64,000 nt of DNA from Kiritimatiellaeota bacterium B1221 (GCA_029269125.1 JARHXX010000014.1:1-64000); one strand, 5' to 3'. Counted from the first letter of the stretch, positions 16,527 to 27,500 are shown. Numbers and translations are program-made. The notes: a model not told the origin generated them from the letters alone.

Positions 16527-19500
16527 GTGAAAAAAACTATCCTAAAGCTTTTCCTCCGCCTTACCCTCGTCCTTGCCGGACTTTTAATGCTTTTGTTGCT
16601 GTGCCAACTCCTCTTGGAGAGAGATGAAGCCCTCGACTCCAGTCTCATGGATCAGGCTCCGACCACCCGGGTCACGGTCGAGGATGTGATTGCGGCCGAT
16701 ATCAAAATGCCGGTCCGCAGTCGGGTCTCTCTTCCTCAATGGTCTTACAGACAGGCGTTCCCCGAAGCAACCGATGAACCGGAAATTGAGATCTCCTCCT
16801 TCCAACAAGCGCCCATGCTTGAGGATCTGGATTCCATGCCGGAAGCTTGGCGCCCCTTCTTTCCGGAGAGTTTACCTCCGGTCGAAGAACGGCTCCCCCG
16901 CAATCCGGCAGTGGTTGAGGGTCCCGACGGAACGGGTGAATATGGAGGCATCTGGCGCCGGGCCACCACCATGACCGGAGATATCACCTCCAAAATCGGC
17001 TATGAATCCTTTATCCGCTTCGACCCCAAAGGCCGGATCCAACCCGGACTCGCCTACAAATGGGACGTCAGCGAAGACAAACGGGTATACACCTTCTACC
17101 TGCGCAAAGGACATAAATGGTCGGATGGAGCCCCCTTCACTTCCCATGATATCCTTTGGGTTTGCAATCACCTCATTGGCTCCCCCCGCTGGCCCAGCAC
17201 CCCTAACTGGATGCAGGGAACCGACGGAAGCCTCGCGCTGTACGTAAAAGATTCCGAAAATTGGCAGGCCGTTGCCATCCGCATTCTGGAACAGAACAAA
17301 TCCGATACCCCCTCCCCCGGAAAACAATTGATAAAAAACGGAAACCCCGGGCTCCTGAAACAGCTCGAAATCATGGCGAAGACGCCGGAGACCGCCGATG
17401 CGAAAAGGCTGCTGTCCGGTCTGCAGGAAGCAATCAACCAGCCGGAATTCATAGACCTTTCCGCGTGGCAAAACGTTGACCTGGAAGCGGAACTCAACCA
17501 ACTCCGCGAACAGGGCGTGTCCCAACTCACCGAAACCGGGTTCAAACGGCTGGAGCTTCTCCTGCAGCGGGAGTCCCTGCTCCAGCAGTTGCAGACAGAA
17601 GGAATCGGTGCTCTCAACGATGCCAATCGTAAAAAATTGGGAATGTGGTTGTTCCGCGCAGCCTACGCCGACCTGGTGCATCCTGCAGTGCAAACCCGGG
17701 TGAAAATCGAAGCCGTTCCGGATGAGGAAGGAGACGACAGTCATATCATCCGCTTCACTTTCGAATCCCCCAATTCCATTTTCCTGGAGAAAACCGGAAC
17801 CTTTATGTTTTACCGCGGGCTTTTCGCCACCCCCAAACACAAAGACCAACTCATGCATCCCATGGGCTCGGATCAACTCGAAATCACCGATTTCATTGAC
17901 TGGCCAAATTTTGCGCAAGCGCTTCAGACCGCCGGCAGCGAAAACCCCATTGCCGCCAAAGTTTGGGCGAAACTCGCCCCCAAAGCCAAAACCCTGCTCA
18001 GCAAGAATGCCGCCTCCCTCAACGAGGCGCAGCAAAATCAAATCAAAGACACACTGAATGCGCTGTTAACCCAACCGGATCTGTTTTCCCCCGAAGACTG
18101 GGCCCCTTTGGATCTGCAATCCGAAATGGCCGCCCTGCAGGAAAGCCCCTACGATCTCTTATATAAAAATTGGGATCAAAAAACCCGGTACCGGGAATTG
18201 CTGATCCGCGAAGATCTGCTCCGGCGGGTGGCGCAATCGGGAGTGGAAAGTCTGGACGGAAACGACCGCTACCGCCTGTTTCAGTCCATTTTCAGGGAAT
18301 CCCTGCAAACCGGAAACGGCAGTCAGGCCCCCCTCGCCCGCAACCGCACGGAAGGGTTGAATTATACCGCCGTCAATCACCCCCTGAAATATTCCAGTTG
18401 GGTGGTCCGTGCAAACAAGCATAATAAATTTGATCCGGTCTTTAACCCTGCGCCCCCCACCTTGTACGCCTGGCGCAATATTTCCAAAGGGGAGGACCGC
18501 ACCAAAATCGCGGTCAGAAACCCCTACTATTACCGTGTGGATCCTGAAGGCAATCAGCTCCCTTATTTGGATGCCGTGGAAACCCAATCCGAAAGCGATT
18601 CACAGGTACGCCTCCTCAAACTGCGAAGCGGCAATGTCGATTTCCAAGTCCGCCAAATTGAATTCCAGGACTTTACCGTCCTCAAACAAAATGAGAAAAT
18701 CGGAGGTTATGAAATCCGTCTCTGGCCTCAGGACTTCTGCGGACAGGTAACCTTTGTTCCGATTCAGGCCAATCAGGACGAAATGGTTCGCAAGCTCAAT
18801 AATGACCCGCGCTACCGTCACGCCCTCTCCATGGGACTTAACCGTCAGCAAATTATCGATGTGATTTACAACGGCATCGGCAAACCCGCCCAAGCATCCG
18901 TGCCCAAAGGCTCCCCCTACTACAGTGAACGCCATCATAACATGTCCGTGGAATACAATCCCGATGAGGCCAACCGTCTGCTCGACGAAATGGGTCTGGA
19001 TAAACGGGGGCCCGACGGCACCCGCCTGCTCTGGAACGGGAAACCCTTTATCTTGTCGGTAAACACCGTGGATTCACAACCGCTGGCTCTCATTCAGATG
19101 GCCTGCCAAAACTGGCGGGCCCTCGGGATCAATGCCCAAATGAAAGTTCAGGCAAATTCCAGCATCTCCCGGCTGACCACCATCGGATTAATCGATATGG
19201 TGGTACACGTTGAAGGAGGCAATTACTTTGGTCCCCTGGCACCGGGCATCTATGCCCCCACCCACCCCGCCGAGTGCAAACAGTGGGGGCGCTGGGTCAC
19301 CAACCTCACCAGCGCCTCCGGTTCCGGGATCTGGCAGCCCCCGGAACGGGTCCGCCGCGCTGCGGATATGTGGGAAGAACTTTTGCGGGCCGGCACCGAA
19401 GAGGAAAAACATGCGGCATGGCAACGGCTTTCCGATGAAGCCGCAGATCAACTTTCGGTCATCGGGATTACCAGCCCCCCCGGAAAACTGGTTTATGTCC

Positions 19501-19610
19501 GCGATGGATTTATGAATGTTCCTGAAATTGCCCTGGCAGGATGGATTGCCCACGAACCCGGAAACAGCTGCCCCGAAGTGTTCTGGAAGAAAAAGGAGGC
19601 ACGCCCATGA
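16527..19610 (+). CDS. ABC transporter substrate-binding protein, family 5, with duplicated inserts
   Basis: A 1027-residue peptide-type binding protein (SBP_bac_5), far longer than the usual 500-600. An N-terminal hydrophobic anchor (LTLVLAGLLMLLLLCQLLL) tethers it to the membrane. The binding fold begins near GGIWRRATTMTGDI and includes YTFYLRKGHKWSDGAPFTSHDI, then RHALSMGLNRQQIIDVIYNG and WRALGINAQMK. Two helical inserts, about residues 256-390 and 469-602 counted from TTG 16497, align with each other along their length. I chose GTG 16527; TTG 16497 is an alternative. The stop overlaps the next start as ATGA. It delivers substrate to the permeases at 19607 and 20601. Confidence 0.88.
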   Translation: MKKTILKLFLRLTLVLAGLLMLLLLCQLLLERDEALDSSLMDQAPTTRVTVEDVIAADIKMPVRSRVSLPQWSYRQAFPEATDEPEIEISSFQQAPMLEDLDSMPEAWRPFFPESLPPVEERLPRNPAVVEGPDGTGEYGGIWRRATTMTGDITSKIGYESFIRFDPKGRIQPGLAYKWDVSEDKRVYTFYLRKGHKWSDGAPFTSHDILWVCNHLIGSPRWPSTPNWMQGTDGSLALYVKDSENWQAVAIRILEQNKSDTPSPGKQLIKNGNPGLLKQLEIMAKTPETADAKRLLSGLQEAINQPEFIDLSAWQNVDLEAELNQLREQGVSQLTETGFKRLELLLQRESLLQQLQTEGIGALNDANRKKLGMWLFRAAYADLVHPAVQTRVKIEAVPDEEGDDSHIIRFTFESPNSIFLEKTGTFMFYRGLFATPKHKDQLMHPMGSDQLEITDFIDWPNFAQALQTAGSENPIAAKVWAKLAPKAKTLLSKNAASLNEAQQNQIKDTLNALLTQPDLFSPEDWAPLDLQSEMAALQESPYDLLYKNWDQKTRYRELLIREDLLRRVAQSGVESLDGNDRYRLFQSIFRESLQTGNGSQAPLARNRTEGLNYTAVNHPLKYSSWVVRANKHNKFDPVFNPAPPTLYAWRNISKGEDRTKIAVRNPYYYRVDPEGNQLPYLDAVETQSESDSQVRLLKLRSGNVDFQVRQIEFQDFTVLKQNEKIGGYEIRLWPQDFCGQVTFVPIQANQDEMVRKLNNDPRYRHALSMGLNRQQIIDVIYNGIGKPAQASVPKGSPYYSERHHNMSVEYNPDEANRLLDEMGLDKRGPDGTRLLWNGKPFILSVNTVDSQPLALIQMACQNWRALGINAQMKVQANSSISRLTTIGLIDMVVHVEGGNYFGPLAPGIYAPTHPAECKQWGRWVTNLTSASGSGIWQPPERVRRAADMWEELLRAGTEEEKHAAWQRLSDEAADQLSVIGITSPPGKLVYVRDGFMNVPEIALAGWIAHEPGNSCPEVFWKKKEARP

Positions 19611-20599
19611 TGATTCGATACATCCTTCAGCGCATCATGATTGCGATTCCCACTTTACTGGTCATCTCCTTCGTGGTCTTTTTCCTTATTCAACTGCCAC
19701 CGGGAAGCTTTCTGGATGCCAAGATCGCCGCCATGGAACTGGAAGGCGGGGTGGATATGGCCGAAATCGAAACCCTCAAAAACACTTATCATTTCGACCG
19801 CCCTATGATCGTGCAATACTACTATTGGATCACCGGGTTCGTAACCGGAGATATGGGAAAAAGTTTTGAAACCGACGTCGAAGTGACCCGCACCCTCGCC
19901 GAACTGGTCCCGGTCACCGCCGCCATCAGTCTCTTTACCATTCTGTTCACCTGGTCGCTGGCCATCCCCTTCGGGATCATCGCCGCCGTAAAACGAAACT
20001 CGCCGCTTGATTATTCGTTAACCTTTATCGGCCTCACCGCCATGGCCACCCCGGCCTTTATCATCGCACTGATTTTCCAAGTGGTGATGCAGTCCCTGTG
20101 GCCGCAGTTCGACCCCACCGGCCTCATCTCACGCGAATACGTCAATGTCCCCTGGTCCATGGCCAAATTTGCGGACCTGCTGAAACATCTCTGGGTCCCG
20201 GTCTTTATTCTGGGGGTCGGCGGCACCGCCGGCATGATCCGGATCCTCCGGGCCAACGTGATTGACGAACTGAAAAAACAGTACGTCCTCTGCGCCCGGG
20301 CCCGCGGTATGCATCCGGTCAAAGTCATTCTGAAATATCCGGTGCGGGTCGCCATCAATCCCCTGGTCTCGGGGATCGGCAGTATCCTGCCCTCCATTAT
20401 TTCCGGGTCCATGATCATCTCAATTGTGCTCGGACTCCCCACGCTGGGCCCCCGGGTTCTGCAGGCACTCATGAATCAGGACACCTATCTCGCGGCAAGC
20501 TGCGTATTTATCCAGTGCGTGTTGGCCGTAGTGGGGATCCTCCTCTCCGATCTGCTGTTAGCCGTCGTGGATCCACGAATCAAATTTGGAGGAAAATAA
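19607..20599 (+). CDS. ABC transporter permease, DppB/OppB type
   Basis: A 330-residue inner-membrane permease. Residues 1-30 form the first helix (RYILQRIMIAIPTLLVISFVVFFLIQLPPG), followed by a periplasmic loop and the permease core with the coupling helix typical of this family (LRANVIDELKKQYVLCARARGM, the EAA loop). I chose ATG 19607, which overlaps the preceding stop in ATGA and has AGGAGG seven bases upstream; ATG 19610 is also possible. It pairs with the permease at 20601 to form the channel of the importer. Confidence 0.93.
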   Translation: MMIRYILQRIMIAIPTLLVISFVVFFLIQLPPGSFLDAKIAAMELEGGVDMAEIETLKNTYHFDRPMIVQYYYWITGFVTGDMGKSFETDVEVTRTLAELVPVTAAISLFTILFTWSLAIPFGIIAAVKRNSPLDYSLTFIGLTAMATPAFIIALIFQVVMQSLWPQFDPTGLISREYVNVPWSMAKFADLLKHLWVPVFILGVGGTAGMIRILRANVIDELKKQYVLCARARGMHPVKVILKYPVRVAINPLVSGIGSILPSIISGSMIISIVLGLPTLGPRVLQALMNQDTYLAASCVFIQCVLAVVGILLSDLLLAVVDPRIKFGGK

Positions 20600-20600
20600 G

Positions 20601-21749
20601 ATGACGGAACCATCCATTCCCGCTGAGGATTCCCCAATCGAAGAAACAGGCAAAACCGAAGCCGGCGTTTACGAAGCCAATCAGTTTAAACTGATGATGC
20701 GCCGCTTCAAAAAGCACCGGGCCGCCTACTGGTGCGGGCACATCGTGCTCCTGCTCTACATCATTTGTCTGTCCTGTAACTTTATCGCCCCCTACGATCC
20801 CTCCGAAATTCACGAGGACTGGGTCAGCACCCCGCCCCAGGCCCTGCACTTCGGGAAAGTGGAAGGATACACCCTGCCCCGCCTGTACCTGCATCCCTAC
20901 GATCTGCAGGTCCATCCCGTGACCCTGCGCAGAGTCTACAAAGTCGATCACGAAACCCGCGTGCCTCTGCGCTTTTTTGTGAAAGGCCGCGAATGGAAAT
21001 GGCTGGGCATCATCCCCACCACCCGTCACCTGTTTGGCGTGGATGAGGAAGCCGGCGAAACCTGCTTTCTCCTCGGTACCGGCGGACTGGGTCAGGATGG
21101 ATTCAGCCGCATCCTTTATGGCGGGCGCATCTCCCTCCTGCTCGGATTGACCGGCGTCTCCATCACCTTCCTCTTGGGCATCATGCTCGGCGGGGTCTCC
21201 GGGTACTACGGCGGCATCCTCGACCTGGGCATTCAGCGGATCGTGGAAGTTCTCCAGTCCGTCCCCAAAATTCCTATTTGGCTCGCCATGGCGGCCGCCA
21301 TTCCCAAAAGCTGGACCTCTTTACAGGTCTATTTCGCCATGACCCTGATTCTGGCCTGTATCGGCTGGACCGGACTTTGCCGGGTGGTCCGCGGTAAAAT
21401 GCTCTCCCTGCGAGAAGAGGATTACGCCCGGGCCGCCTCCCTGGCCGGGGCCACCGAATCCCGGATCATTTTCGTGCATCTGGTGCCGAACTTTATGAGT
21501 CATATCGTGGCCAGTCTCAGTCTGGCCGTACCCGGCATGATTTTAGCGGAGACCTCCCTGAGCTTTTTGGGATTAGGTTTACGCCCCCCCATCGTGAGCT
21601 GGGGCGTCCTCCTCCAGGAAGCCACCGTGGATTCCATTGTGAATCAACCCTGGCTGCTTCTTCCCGCGCTGGCGGTGATTCTCACCGTACTTTCCATGAA
21701 CTTTATGGGTGACGGCCTCCGCGATGCGGCTGACCCCTACGCAGATTAA
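20601..21749 (+). CDS. ABC transporter permease, DppC/OppC (YejE-like) type
   Basis: A 382-residue second permease. After one helix (HIVLLLYIICLSCNFIAPYDP) comes a periplasmic segment of about 80 residues containing RFFVKGREWKWLGIIPTTRHLFGVD, then the usual core with LGTGGLGQDGFSRILYGGRISL and the EAA loop (LREEDYARAASLAGA). This long periplasmic segment also occurs in YejE-like permeases of other phyla, so it is a subfamily trait. ATG 20601 has GGAGG eight bases upstream and lies one base after the preceding stop. Confidence 0.93.
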   Translation: MTEPSIPAEDSPIEETGKTEAGVYEANQFKLMMRRFKKHRAAYWCGHIVLLLYIICLSCNFIAPYDPSEIHEDWVSTPPQALHFGKVEGYTLPRLYLHPYDLQVHPVTLRRVYKVDHETRVPLRFFVKGREWKWLGIIPTTRHLFGVDEEAGETCFLLGTGGLGQDGFSRILYGGRISLLLGLTGVSITFLLGIMLGGVSGYYGGILDLGIQRIVEVLQSVPKIPIWLAMAAAIPKSWTSLQVYFAMTLILACIGWTGLCRVVRGKMLSLREEDYARAASLAGATESRIIFVHLVPNFMSHIVASLSLAVPGMILAETSLSFLGLGLRPPIVSWGVLLQEATVDSIVNQPWLLLPALAVILTVLSMNFMGDGLRDAADPYAD

Positions 21750-21764
21750 TTTGGCGGATCGATT

Positions 21765-22790
21765 ATGTCTAAAGAACCAATTCTGAAACTCGAAAACGTT
21801 CACGTCAAATATGATACCGACGACGGAGCGGTACATGCCGTGCGTGGCGTAACCTACGACGTCTATGAAGACGAAACCCTCGCCATTGTGGGCGAGAGTG
21901 GCTGCGGCAAAAGCCAAAGCAGTTATGCCGCCATGGGATTGATCCAGCCTCCGGGCCGCGTGTCCGATGGTAAAATCTGGTTCCGCAATAAAGACGGCGG
22001 CGAAGCGGTCAATCTGCTGGATCACCACAAGGACAGCAAAAAGATGCGCAGCATCCGCGGCGGCCCCCTCGCCATGATCTTTCAGGAACCCATGACCGCC
22101 CTCAGTCCGGTGCACCGCATCGGGCAACATCTGGATGAAGTACTCAAACTGCACACCGACCTGAATAAAAAACAGCGCTTCGACCGCTCCTGCGAACTGC
22201 TCACCCAGGTGGGGATTCCGGATGCCGCCAAACGCTACACCCAATACAGTTTCGAGTTTTCCGGAGGCATGCGTCAGCGCATCATGATTGCCATTGCCCT
22301 CGCCTGCAATCCGCGGCTGCTCATTGCCGACGAGCCCACCACCGGTTTGGATGTCACCATTCAGAACCAAATTCTGGAACTCATGGCCTCCCTGCAGGAA
22401 AAGCATCATATGGGCGTGGTACTCATCACCCATGATTTGGCCGTGGTCGCCGAAAATGCGGACCGGGTCGCGGTGATGTATTTGGGCCGCATCGTCGAAA
22501 CCACCGACGTGCATACCCTGTTCGAAGATCCCAAGCATCCCTACACCGTCTCTCTGCTTAAATCCGTGGTAGGATCTCCCCTCACCGGCGAAGGACGCCT
22601 GCAGGCCATTCGCGGAACCGTTCCCGGTCCTTTGGATGTGGTCCCCGGCTGCCCCTTCCATCCGCGCTGCGACGAGTACATGCCGGGCATTTGCGATCAG
22701 GAACTCCCCACGCTGGAAGCGGTCAACGAAAAGACCTGTGCGGCCTGCTTTCTTTATCAGAACCGGAAAAAAAAGGAGGCCTCCTCATGA
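21765..22790 (+). CDS. ABC transporter ATP-binding protein, DppD/OppD type
   Basis: A 341-residue ATPase subunit that energises the importer from the cytoplasmic side. Walker A is GESGCGKS, the Q loop is MIFQEPMTALSP, the signature is FSGGMRQR, Walker B is LLIADEPTTGLD and the switch histidine is in ITHDLAVV. The C-terminal oligopeptide-transporter extension has the cysteine cluster CPFHPRCDEYMPGIC, which in relatives can hold an iron-sulfur cluster. It begins 15 bases after the permease and its stop overlaps the next start as ATGA. Confidence 0.95.
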   Translation: MSKEPILKLENVHVKYDTDDGAVHAVRGVTYDVYEDETLAIVGESGCGKSQSSYAAMGLIQPPGRVSDGKIWFRNKDGGEAVNLLDHHKDSKKMRSIRGGPLAMIFQEPMTALSPVHRIGQHLDEVLKLHTDLNKKQRFDRSCELLTQVGIPDAAKRYTQYSFEFSGGMRQRIMIAIALACNPRLLIADEPTTGLDVTIQNQILELMASLQEKHHMGVVLITHDLAVVAENADRVAVMYLGRIVETTDVHTLFEDPKHPYTVSLLKSVVGSPLTGEGRLQAIRGTVPGPLDVVPGCPFHPRCDEYMPGICDQELPTLEAVNEKTCAACFLYQNRKKKEASS

Positions 22791-23800
22791 AGCCCCTACT
22801 CCATGTACAAAACCTGAAAGTCTGGTTCCCCAAGGAACATAACTTCTTCGGCAAACCCATTTCCTTTGTCAAAGCGGTCGACGACGTTTGCTTCACCTTG
22901 AAGCAGGGCGAAACCCTCGGCATCGTGGGCGAAAGCGGATCCGGAAAATCCACCACCGCGTATGCCTCGCTGCGGGCTCTCACCCCCACCGCCGGTAAAA
23001 TTCTGCTCAGCCCGGACGGGAAAGCAGAATACGATCTGGCGAAAATGAATCCCAACGAACTCCGCCCTTTGCGCCGCCACATGCAAATGGTCTTCCAGGA
23101 CCCCTTCTCCTCCCTGAATCCGAGAATGACCGTGCAACAGCTGATCGCCGAACCTTTGGTGGTCAACAAAATCGGCACCCCCAAGGAACGGACCGAAAAA
23201 GTCAAAGAACTCCTCAGCGAAGTGGGACTCAACCAAAACTTTCTCACCCGCTACCCGCATGCCTTCTCCGGCGGACAGCGTCAGCGCATCGTGATCGCCC
23301 GCGCTCTCGCCCTCAATCCCAAGTTCATCGTATGCGATGAAGCGGTGTCCGCGCTCGATGTATCCGTACAGGCCCAGATCCTCAACCTGATGATGGATCT
23401 CAAAGAGCGCTTTAACCTCTCCTATCTGTTTATCGCCCATGATTTGGAAGTGGTGCGGCACATCGCCGACCGGGTGGCGGTGATGTATGCCGGACGGCTG
23501 GTAGAAGCCGGAGACACCAAACAGGTTTTTGAAAATCCCATGCACCCCTACACGGAATCGCTCCTTCGCGCCTCCCCGCGGGCCGATCCCAACCGCAAAC
23601 GCCAACGCAGCCCGCTGCGCGGCGAAGTACCGGATCCCTCCAACCTTCCCTCCGGCTGTGTGTTCCATCCCCGTTGCCCCAAATGCTTCGCGGCCTGCGA
23701 CAAACAGATTCCGGTGGAAACCCACAAGGACGGTTGTATTGTCCGCTGCCTGCTCCACGAAAAAGTGGGCAAAAATCAGGCCCGCGCCAGCGTAAACTAA
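22787..23800 (+). CDS. ABC transporter ATP-binding protein, DppF/OppF type
   Basis: A 337-residue second ATPase of the importer. Walker A is GESGSGKST, the Q loop is MVFQDPFSSLNPRM, the signature is FSGGQRQR and Walker B is FIVCDEAVSALD. The C-terminal extension has CVFHPRCPKCFAACDKQ, the same cysteine cluster as in its partner. ATG 22787 overlaps the stop of the previous gene, with AAGGAGG eight bases upstream. It is the last gene of the operon. Confidence 0.95.
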   Translation: MKPLLHVQNLKVWFPKEHNFFGKPISFVKAVDDVCFTLKQGETLGIVGESGSGKSTTAYASLRALTPTAGKILLSPDGKAEYDLAKMNPNELRPLRRHMQMVFQDPFSSLNPRMTVQQLIAEPLVVNKIGTPKERTEKVKELLSEVGLNQNFLTRYPHAFSGGQRQRIVIARALALNPKFIVCDEAVSALDVSVQAQILNLMMDLKERFNLSYLFIAHDLEVVRHIADRVAVMYAGRLVEAGDTKQVFENPMHPYTESLLRASPRADPNRKRQRSPLRGEVPDPSNLPSGCVFHPRCPKCFAACDKQIPVETHKDGCIVRCLLHEKVGKNQARASVN

Positions 23801-23902
23801 ACTTCCTTTTTGAAACGGAAACCCTCCACGGATTTCAGCCTCAATCCGCAGGCGATTTCCCCGGTTCAAAACTCATCAGCCTTTCAGATTGAAACCCTGA
23901 AA

Positions 23903-23939
23903 AAAAGCCTGTAGCGGGCAGATTCTCCACAAGGCTTTT
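23903..23939 (+). terminator. Possible terminator of the ABC operon
   Basis: AAAAGCCT (23903-23910) pairs with AGGCTTTT (23932-23939) around a 21-base loop. The U-tract is inside the stem and short, so strength is doubtful. It lies 100 bases past the last transporter gene. Confidence 0.35.
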
Positions 23940-24001
23940 CCGTAGGATCACGGCCGAAGATCGTGAGCGGTGAATGCAGTGGAACCTGGGACCTTACGAC
24001 C

Positions 24002-24415
24002 ATGAAGTGGATAAAGATGTTTGCTGCAGTTTCGATTTTTTCTTTGCTGACCTGCCTAAGCACCGGTTGCGATGACGGCGGTGGAGGGGGCGGAGGAAAT
24101 GCGGCCGTGGCTGCCGATAATGCGTTTGTGGGGACCTGGCTGATTCAAAAAGAGGACACCACCAGTTACTGGGTGTTTAATTCCGATGGCACCTTCAGTA
24201 AATACCGGGCGGGCGCCCCCCTGGGAGAATCTTTACATTTCAACGGCATCTACACGATAACCAATGGAACCCTCACCGGAGACTTCCTGAATCCGGGGGT
24301 CGGCACCGGAGAAATCATAGCCACCATTAATGAAAATGAAGTCATGCAGATGCAGTTCATTGAACACTGGCATACGCCCTACAAAGAAGTCGCCTGCATA
24401 GGGTTCAAACAATAA
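24002..24415 (+). CDS. Small predicted lipoprotein
   Basis: A 137-residue protein of unknown function. It has a signal sequence ending LSTGC, so cysteine 23 is the likely lipidation site although leucine is one place early for a textbook lipobox. A polyglycine linker (DDGGGGGGG) follows, then a compact beta-rich domain FVGTWLIQKEDTTSYWVFNSDGTF. That pattern of GTW and FNSDGTF resembles lipocalin-like or DUF-type extracytoplasmic domains. It sits alone between the ABC operon and the large membrane gene. Confidence 0.7.
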   Translation: MKWIKMFAAVSIFSLLTCLSTGCDDGGGGGGGNAAVAADNAFVGTWLIQKEDTTSYWVFNSDGTFSKYRAGAPLGESLHFNGIYTITNGTLTGDFLNPGVGTGEIIATINENEVMQMQFIEHWHTPYKEVACIGFKQ

Positions 24416-24543
24416 AAGCCCTCCGGAAGGCCCTCCTTCAAACCGAAACCAGCGGAAGTGGCGTGGAGCGCGCACCATCCCTCCGCCGGAAAGTTCATTT
24501 TCCCTTTCTCGACAAAATGAACCGAAACAATTAGAGCTTCGGC

Positions 24544-27500
24544 ATGTCGAAGATCCCTGTCCAACCCCTGTTTCACCTGGCGATGATTTGCCTTCTCGCC
24601 TTTGGGCTGAGGCATGCGGGCTGGAATTGGGATGAAGGACAACATCTGCATCCGGATGAACGTCATCTGTCGATGGTGACCCAGAAGCTGGACCATTCCG
24701 GAGAATGGTTCAACACCCAAAGCTCGGGATTCAACCCTTACAACCAGGGCGTTCACAGTTACGTCTACGGCCTGCTCCCCCTCAAAGTGGTACATGCCTT
24801 CACCGTGGCAAGGGGCGAAAGCGATTTAAAAGAAATTGCCCGGACAGGTCGGCTTTGCTCCGCCTGGTGGAGCACCGCCACGGTGGCGCTGATTTTTCTG
24901 TTCGGCTGGCGGATTCGTTCCGCCCGCTTTGCGGCCATCGCCTCGCTGCTGATGTGTTTGACGGTATTCAGCATTCAACAGGCCCACTTTTTCACCGTGG
25001 ACAGCGCAGGTGTTTTCTTTACCACCCTCTGTTGCGGATGGGGACTGCTGGCCCTCAAAGAATCCCGGGCGCTGCTTCTGCTTCCCGCCGGCGCGGCCGT
25101 CGGTCTGGCCATGGCCTGTCGTTTAAATCTGGGCCTGCTGGCTTTTTGGCTGGGGGCTCTTTCACTGGCACTCGCCTGGAAACAAAAAAGAATCACCCCG
25201 GTTCTGACCCTGATCGGTGGCGGGATTTTGGCCGCCCTGCTCTTCCGAATTTGCCAACCCAATGCCTTTCTCTCCACCGGATTTTTCCCTGCCGGAATGA
25301 ATCCCCGCTGGCTTCAGGACCTTCAATCGGTCCGCGCCATCAGCGAAGGCACCCTGGAAGTTCCTTTCACTTTGCAATGGGTGGGTCGCATTCCCTGGCT
25401 ATACGCCCTCAGTCAAATCATTCTTTGGGGCATGGGACTTCCCCTTGGCATCATCACCATGGCCGGTGCCCTGTGGATTCTGTGGACCCACCGTCACCAA
25501 CCCGCCCGCTGGCAGGTTTTTCTGGTGCTGTGGCCCCTGCTGTTGATCGCTTATCATGGCGGCGTTTTTCTTCATACCATGCGTTACTTTTTACCAGCCT
25601 ACCCCGCGCTCATTTTGGGTGGAACCTGGCTTCTGTGTAAAATCAAACACCCGCAGTATCGCCGCAGCTTAACCGCAATCATCTTGGGGGCAACCACCAT
25701 TTACGCCCTCGCATTTGTCGGAATGTACAAGCAACCGCATCCGCGTATTCAGGCCAGTGAGTGGTTGTTGACAGACTTGGCCGCCGGCGGATCTGTGGTT
25801 TCCGAACATTGGGACGATGCCCTGCCGCTCTATTTACCCGGAGGAGAACAGGCCCATGCCGGCATCCGTTTTGCCCAACTCGAAGTCTACCATCCGGAAT
25901 CTCCCGAGAAACTGCACACCCTCCTCACCCAAATCGAGCAGGCCGACTACCTCATCCTCAGCAGCACCCGCGCCTCCTACACCCTTCCCCGCATGCCCCT
26001 GCGCTATCCGGTGATGACCCGCTTCTACCAACACCTCGGCGAAACAGAATTGGGGCTCAAAGAAGTGAAACGCTTTTACCGCAGCCCCCGCATTTTCAGT
26101 TGGCAGTTTAATACCCTCAATGCCGAAGAAGCCTTTCGGGTCTATGACCATCCTCTGGTGCGCATCTACGAAAAAACAGAGGACTTTCACCTGGAAAAGG
26201 TCGAAAAGTTTCTCAGTGAAGGCATCAATTTCACAGACATTCCCCCCATCCCCTACTTAAAAGCCAACCGGAGCAATCAGGGCTGGTTGAATCCGGATGA
26301 AATTCAAAAGCGCCAACAAAACGAATCCTGGAACCACCATTTTTCACCCCAGAGTTTCGGCAACCGCGCGCCCCTGTTGGTTTGGTTTTGGGTCTTATTT
26401 CTGCTGGGTCCCTTGAGTTTCCCCTTCACTTTTTTTCTCTTTCCCAGCTTACAAGACCGCGGGGCCTCGGTTTCGCGCCTGCTGGGACTCCTCGCAGTCA
26501 GTACCCTTGCCTGGTGGCCGGCCGCCATCGGATGGATCCCTTTCGGACGCGCTTTGCTGATTGTCAGTATGCTCTTTGGCAGTGGCTCCGCACTGTTGGT
26601 GGCCACCTGTTACGAAACCTTCCGGGATTGGCTGAAACGCCATTGGAAAACCCTGCTGTGGGGTGAAGGACTGCAGTGGAGCTTCTTCGCGCTTTTTCTG
26701 ATTTTGCGTATTCTGCAACCCGACCTCTGGCATCCCTGGGCGGGAGGGGAAAAGCCCATGGATTTTGCCTACCTGAATGCGACCGTGCAAACGCCCTACT
26801 TTCCGCCTCCGAATCCTTGGCTCTCCGGTGCCTTCCTGAATTATTATTACTATGGCTTTGTCCTGTTTGCGACCCTCATCCGCCTGACCGGCATCTCTCC
26901 CGATCTGGCTTACAATTTGGCCCTGCCCACCTGCGCCCTGTTCATTGCCGGAGGCGCAGTCGCCCTGAGCATGATTTTCTATCCTGCTTTCCGCACCCGT
27001 TCCGGATGGAAGGGCTGGCGAACCAGCAGCCTGCTCACCGCATCACTCATTTTATTGGCCGGTAATCTGGGTCAGCTCCGCGAATTTCTGAAACCCGGAA
27101 AACTTCCCTTTGTTCGGGATGTGTACTGGAACGCCAGCCGGGTGATTCAGGTCCCCCCCGGGGTGGCACAACCGATCACCGAATTTCCGCTGTTCAGCCT
27201 GCTTTACGGAGATCTGCACGCCCACCTTATGGCCCTGCCCGTGTCGATGCTTTGCCTGCTCAGCAGCTGGCAACTGTTCCGGCGCTTCCATCCCGCACGT
27301 CTCATTGTGTGCGGGGGAATCCTGGGGGCGCTGCAAGTGATCAACGCCTGGGATCTCCCCATCCAGTTTGCCATCTTCCTGTATTGCCTCATGGCCGGCG
27401 CCTTCCCGCTTCAAAATCCCCGCTCCCAACTGTGGAGCCGTTTGGGATGGGCCTTTTGCGCATGGGTCACTTTCAAACTCAGCTTTGCCCCTTTCCATTG

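Noticed and set aside
20800..21080. Extra periplasmic segment in the second permease as a novelty
   Set aside because: I recall the same segment (RFFVKG, then HLFGVD) in YejE-like permeases of other phyla, so it is a subfamily feature.
22796..23869. Open frame of 357 codons opposite the second ATPase gene
   Set aside because: Its plus-strand partner has every ABC motif; the antisense frame is an effect of codon use.
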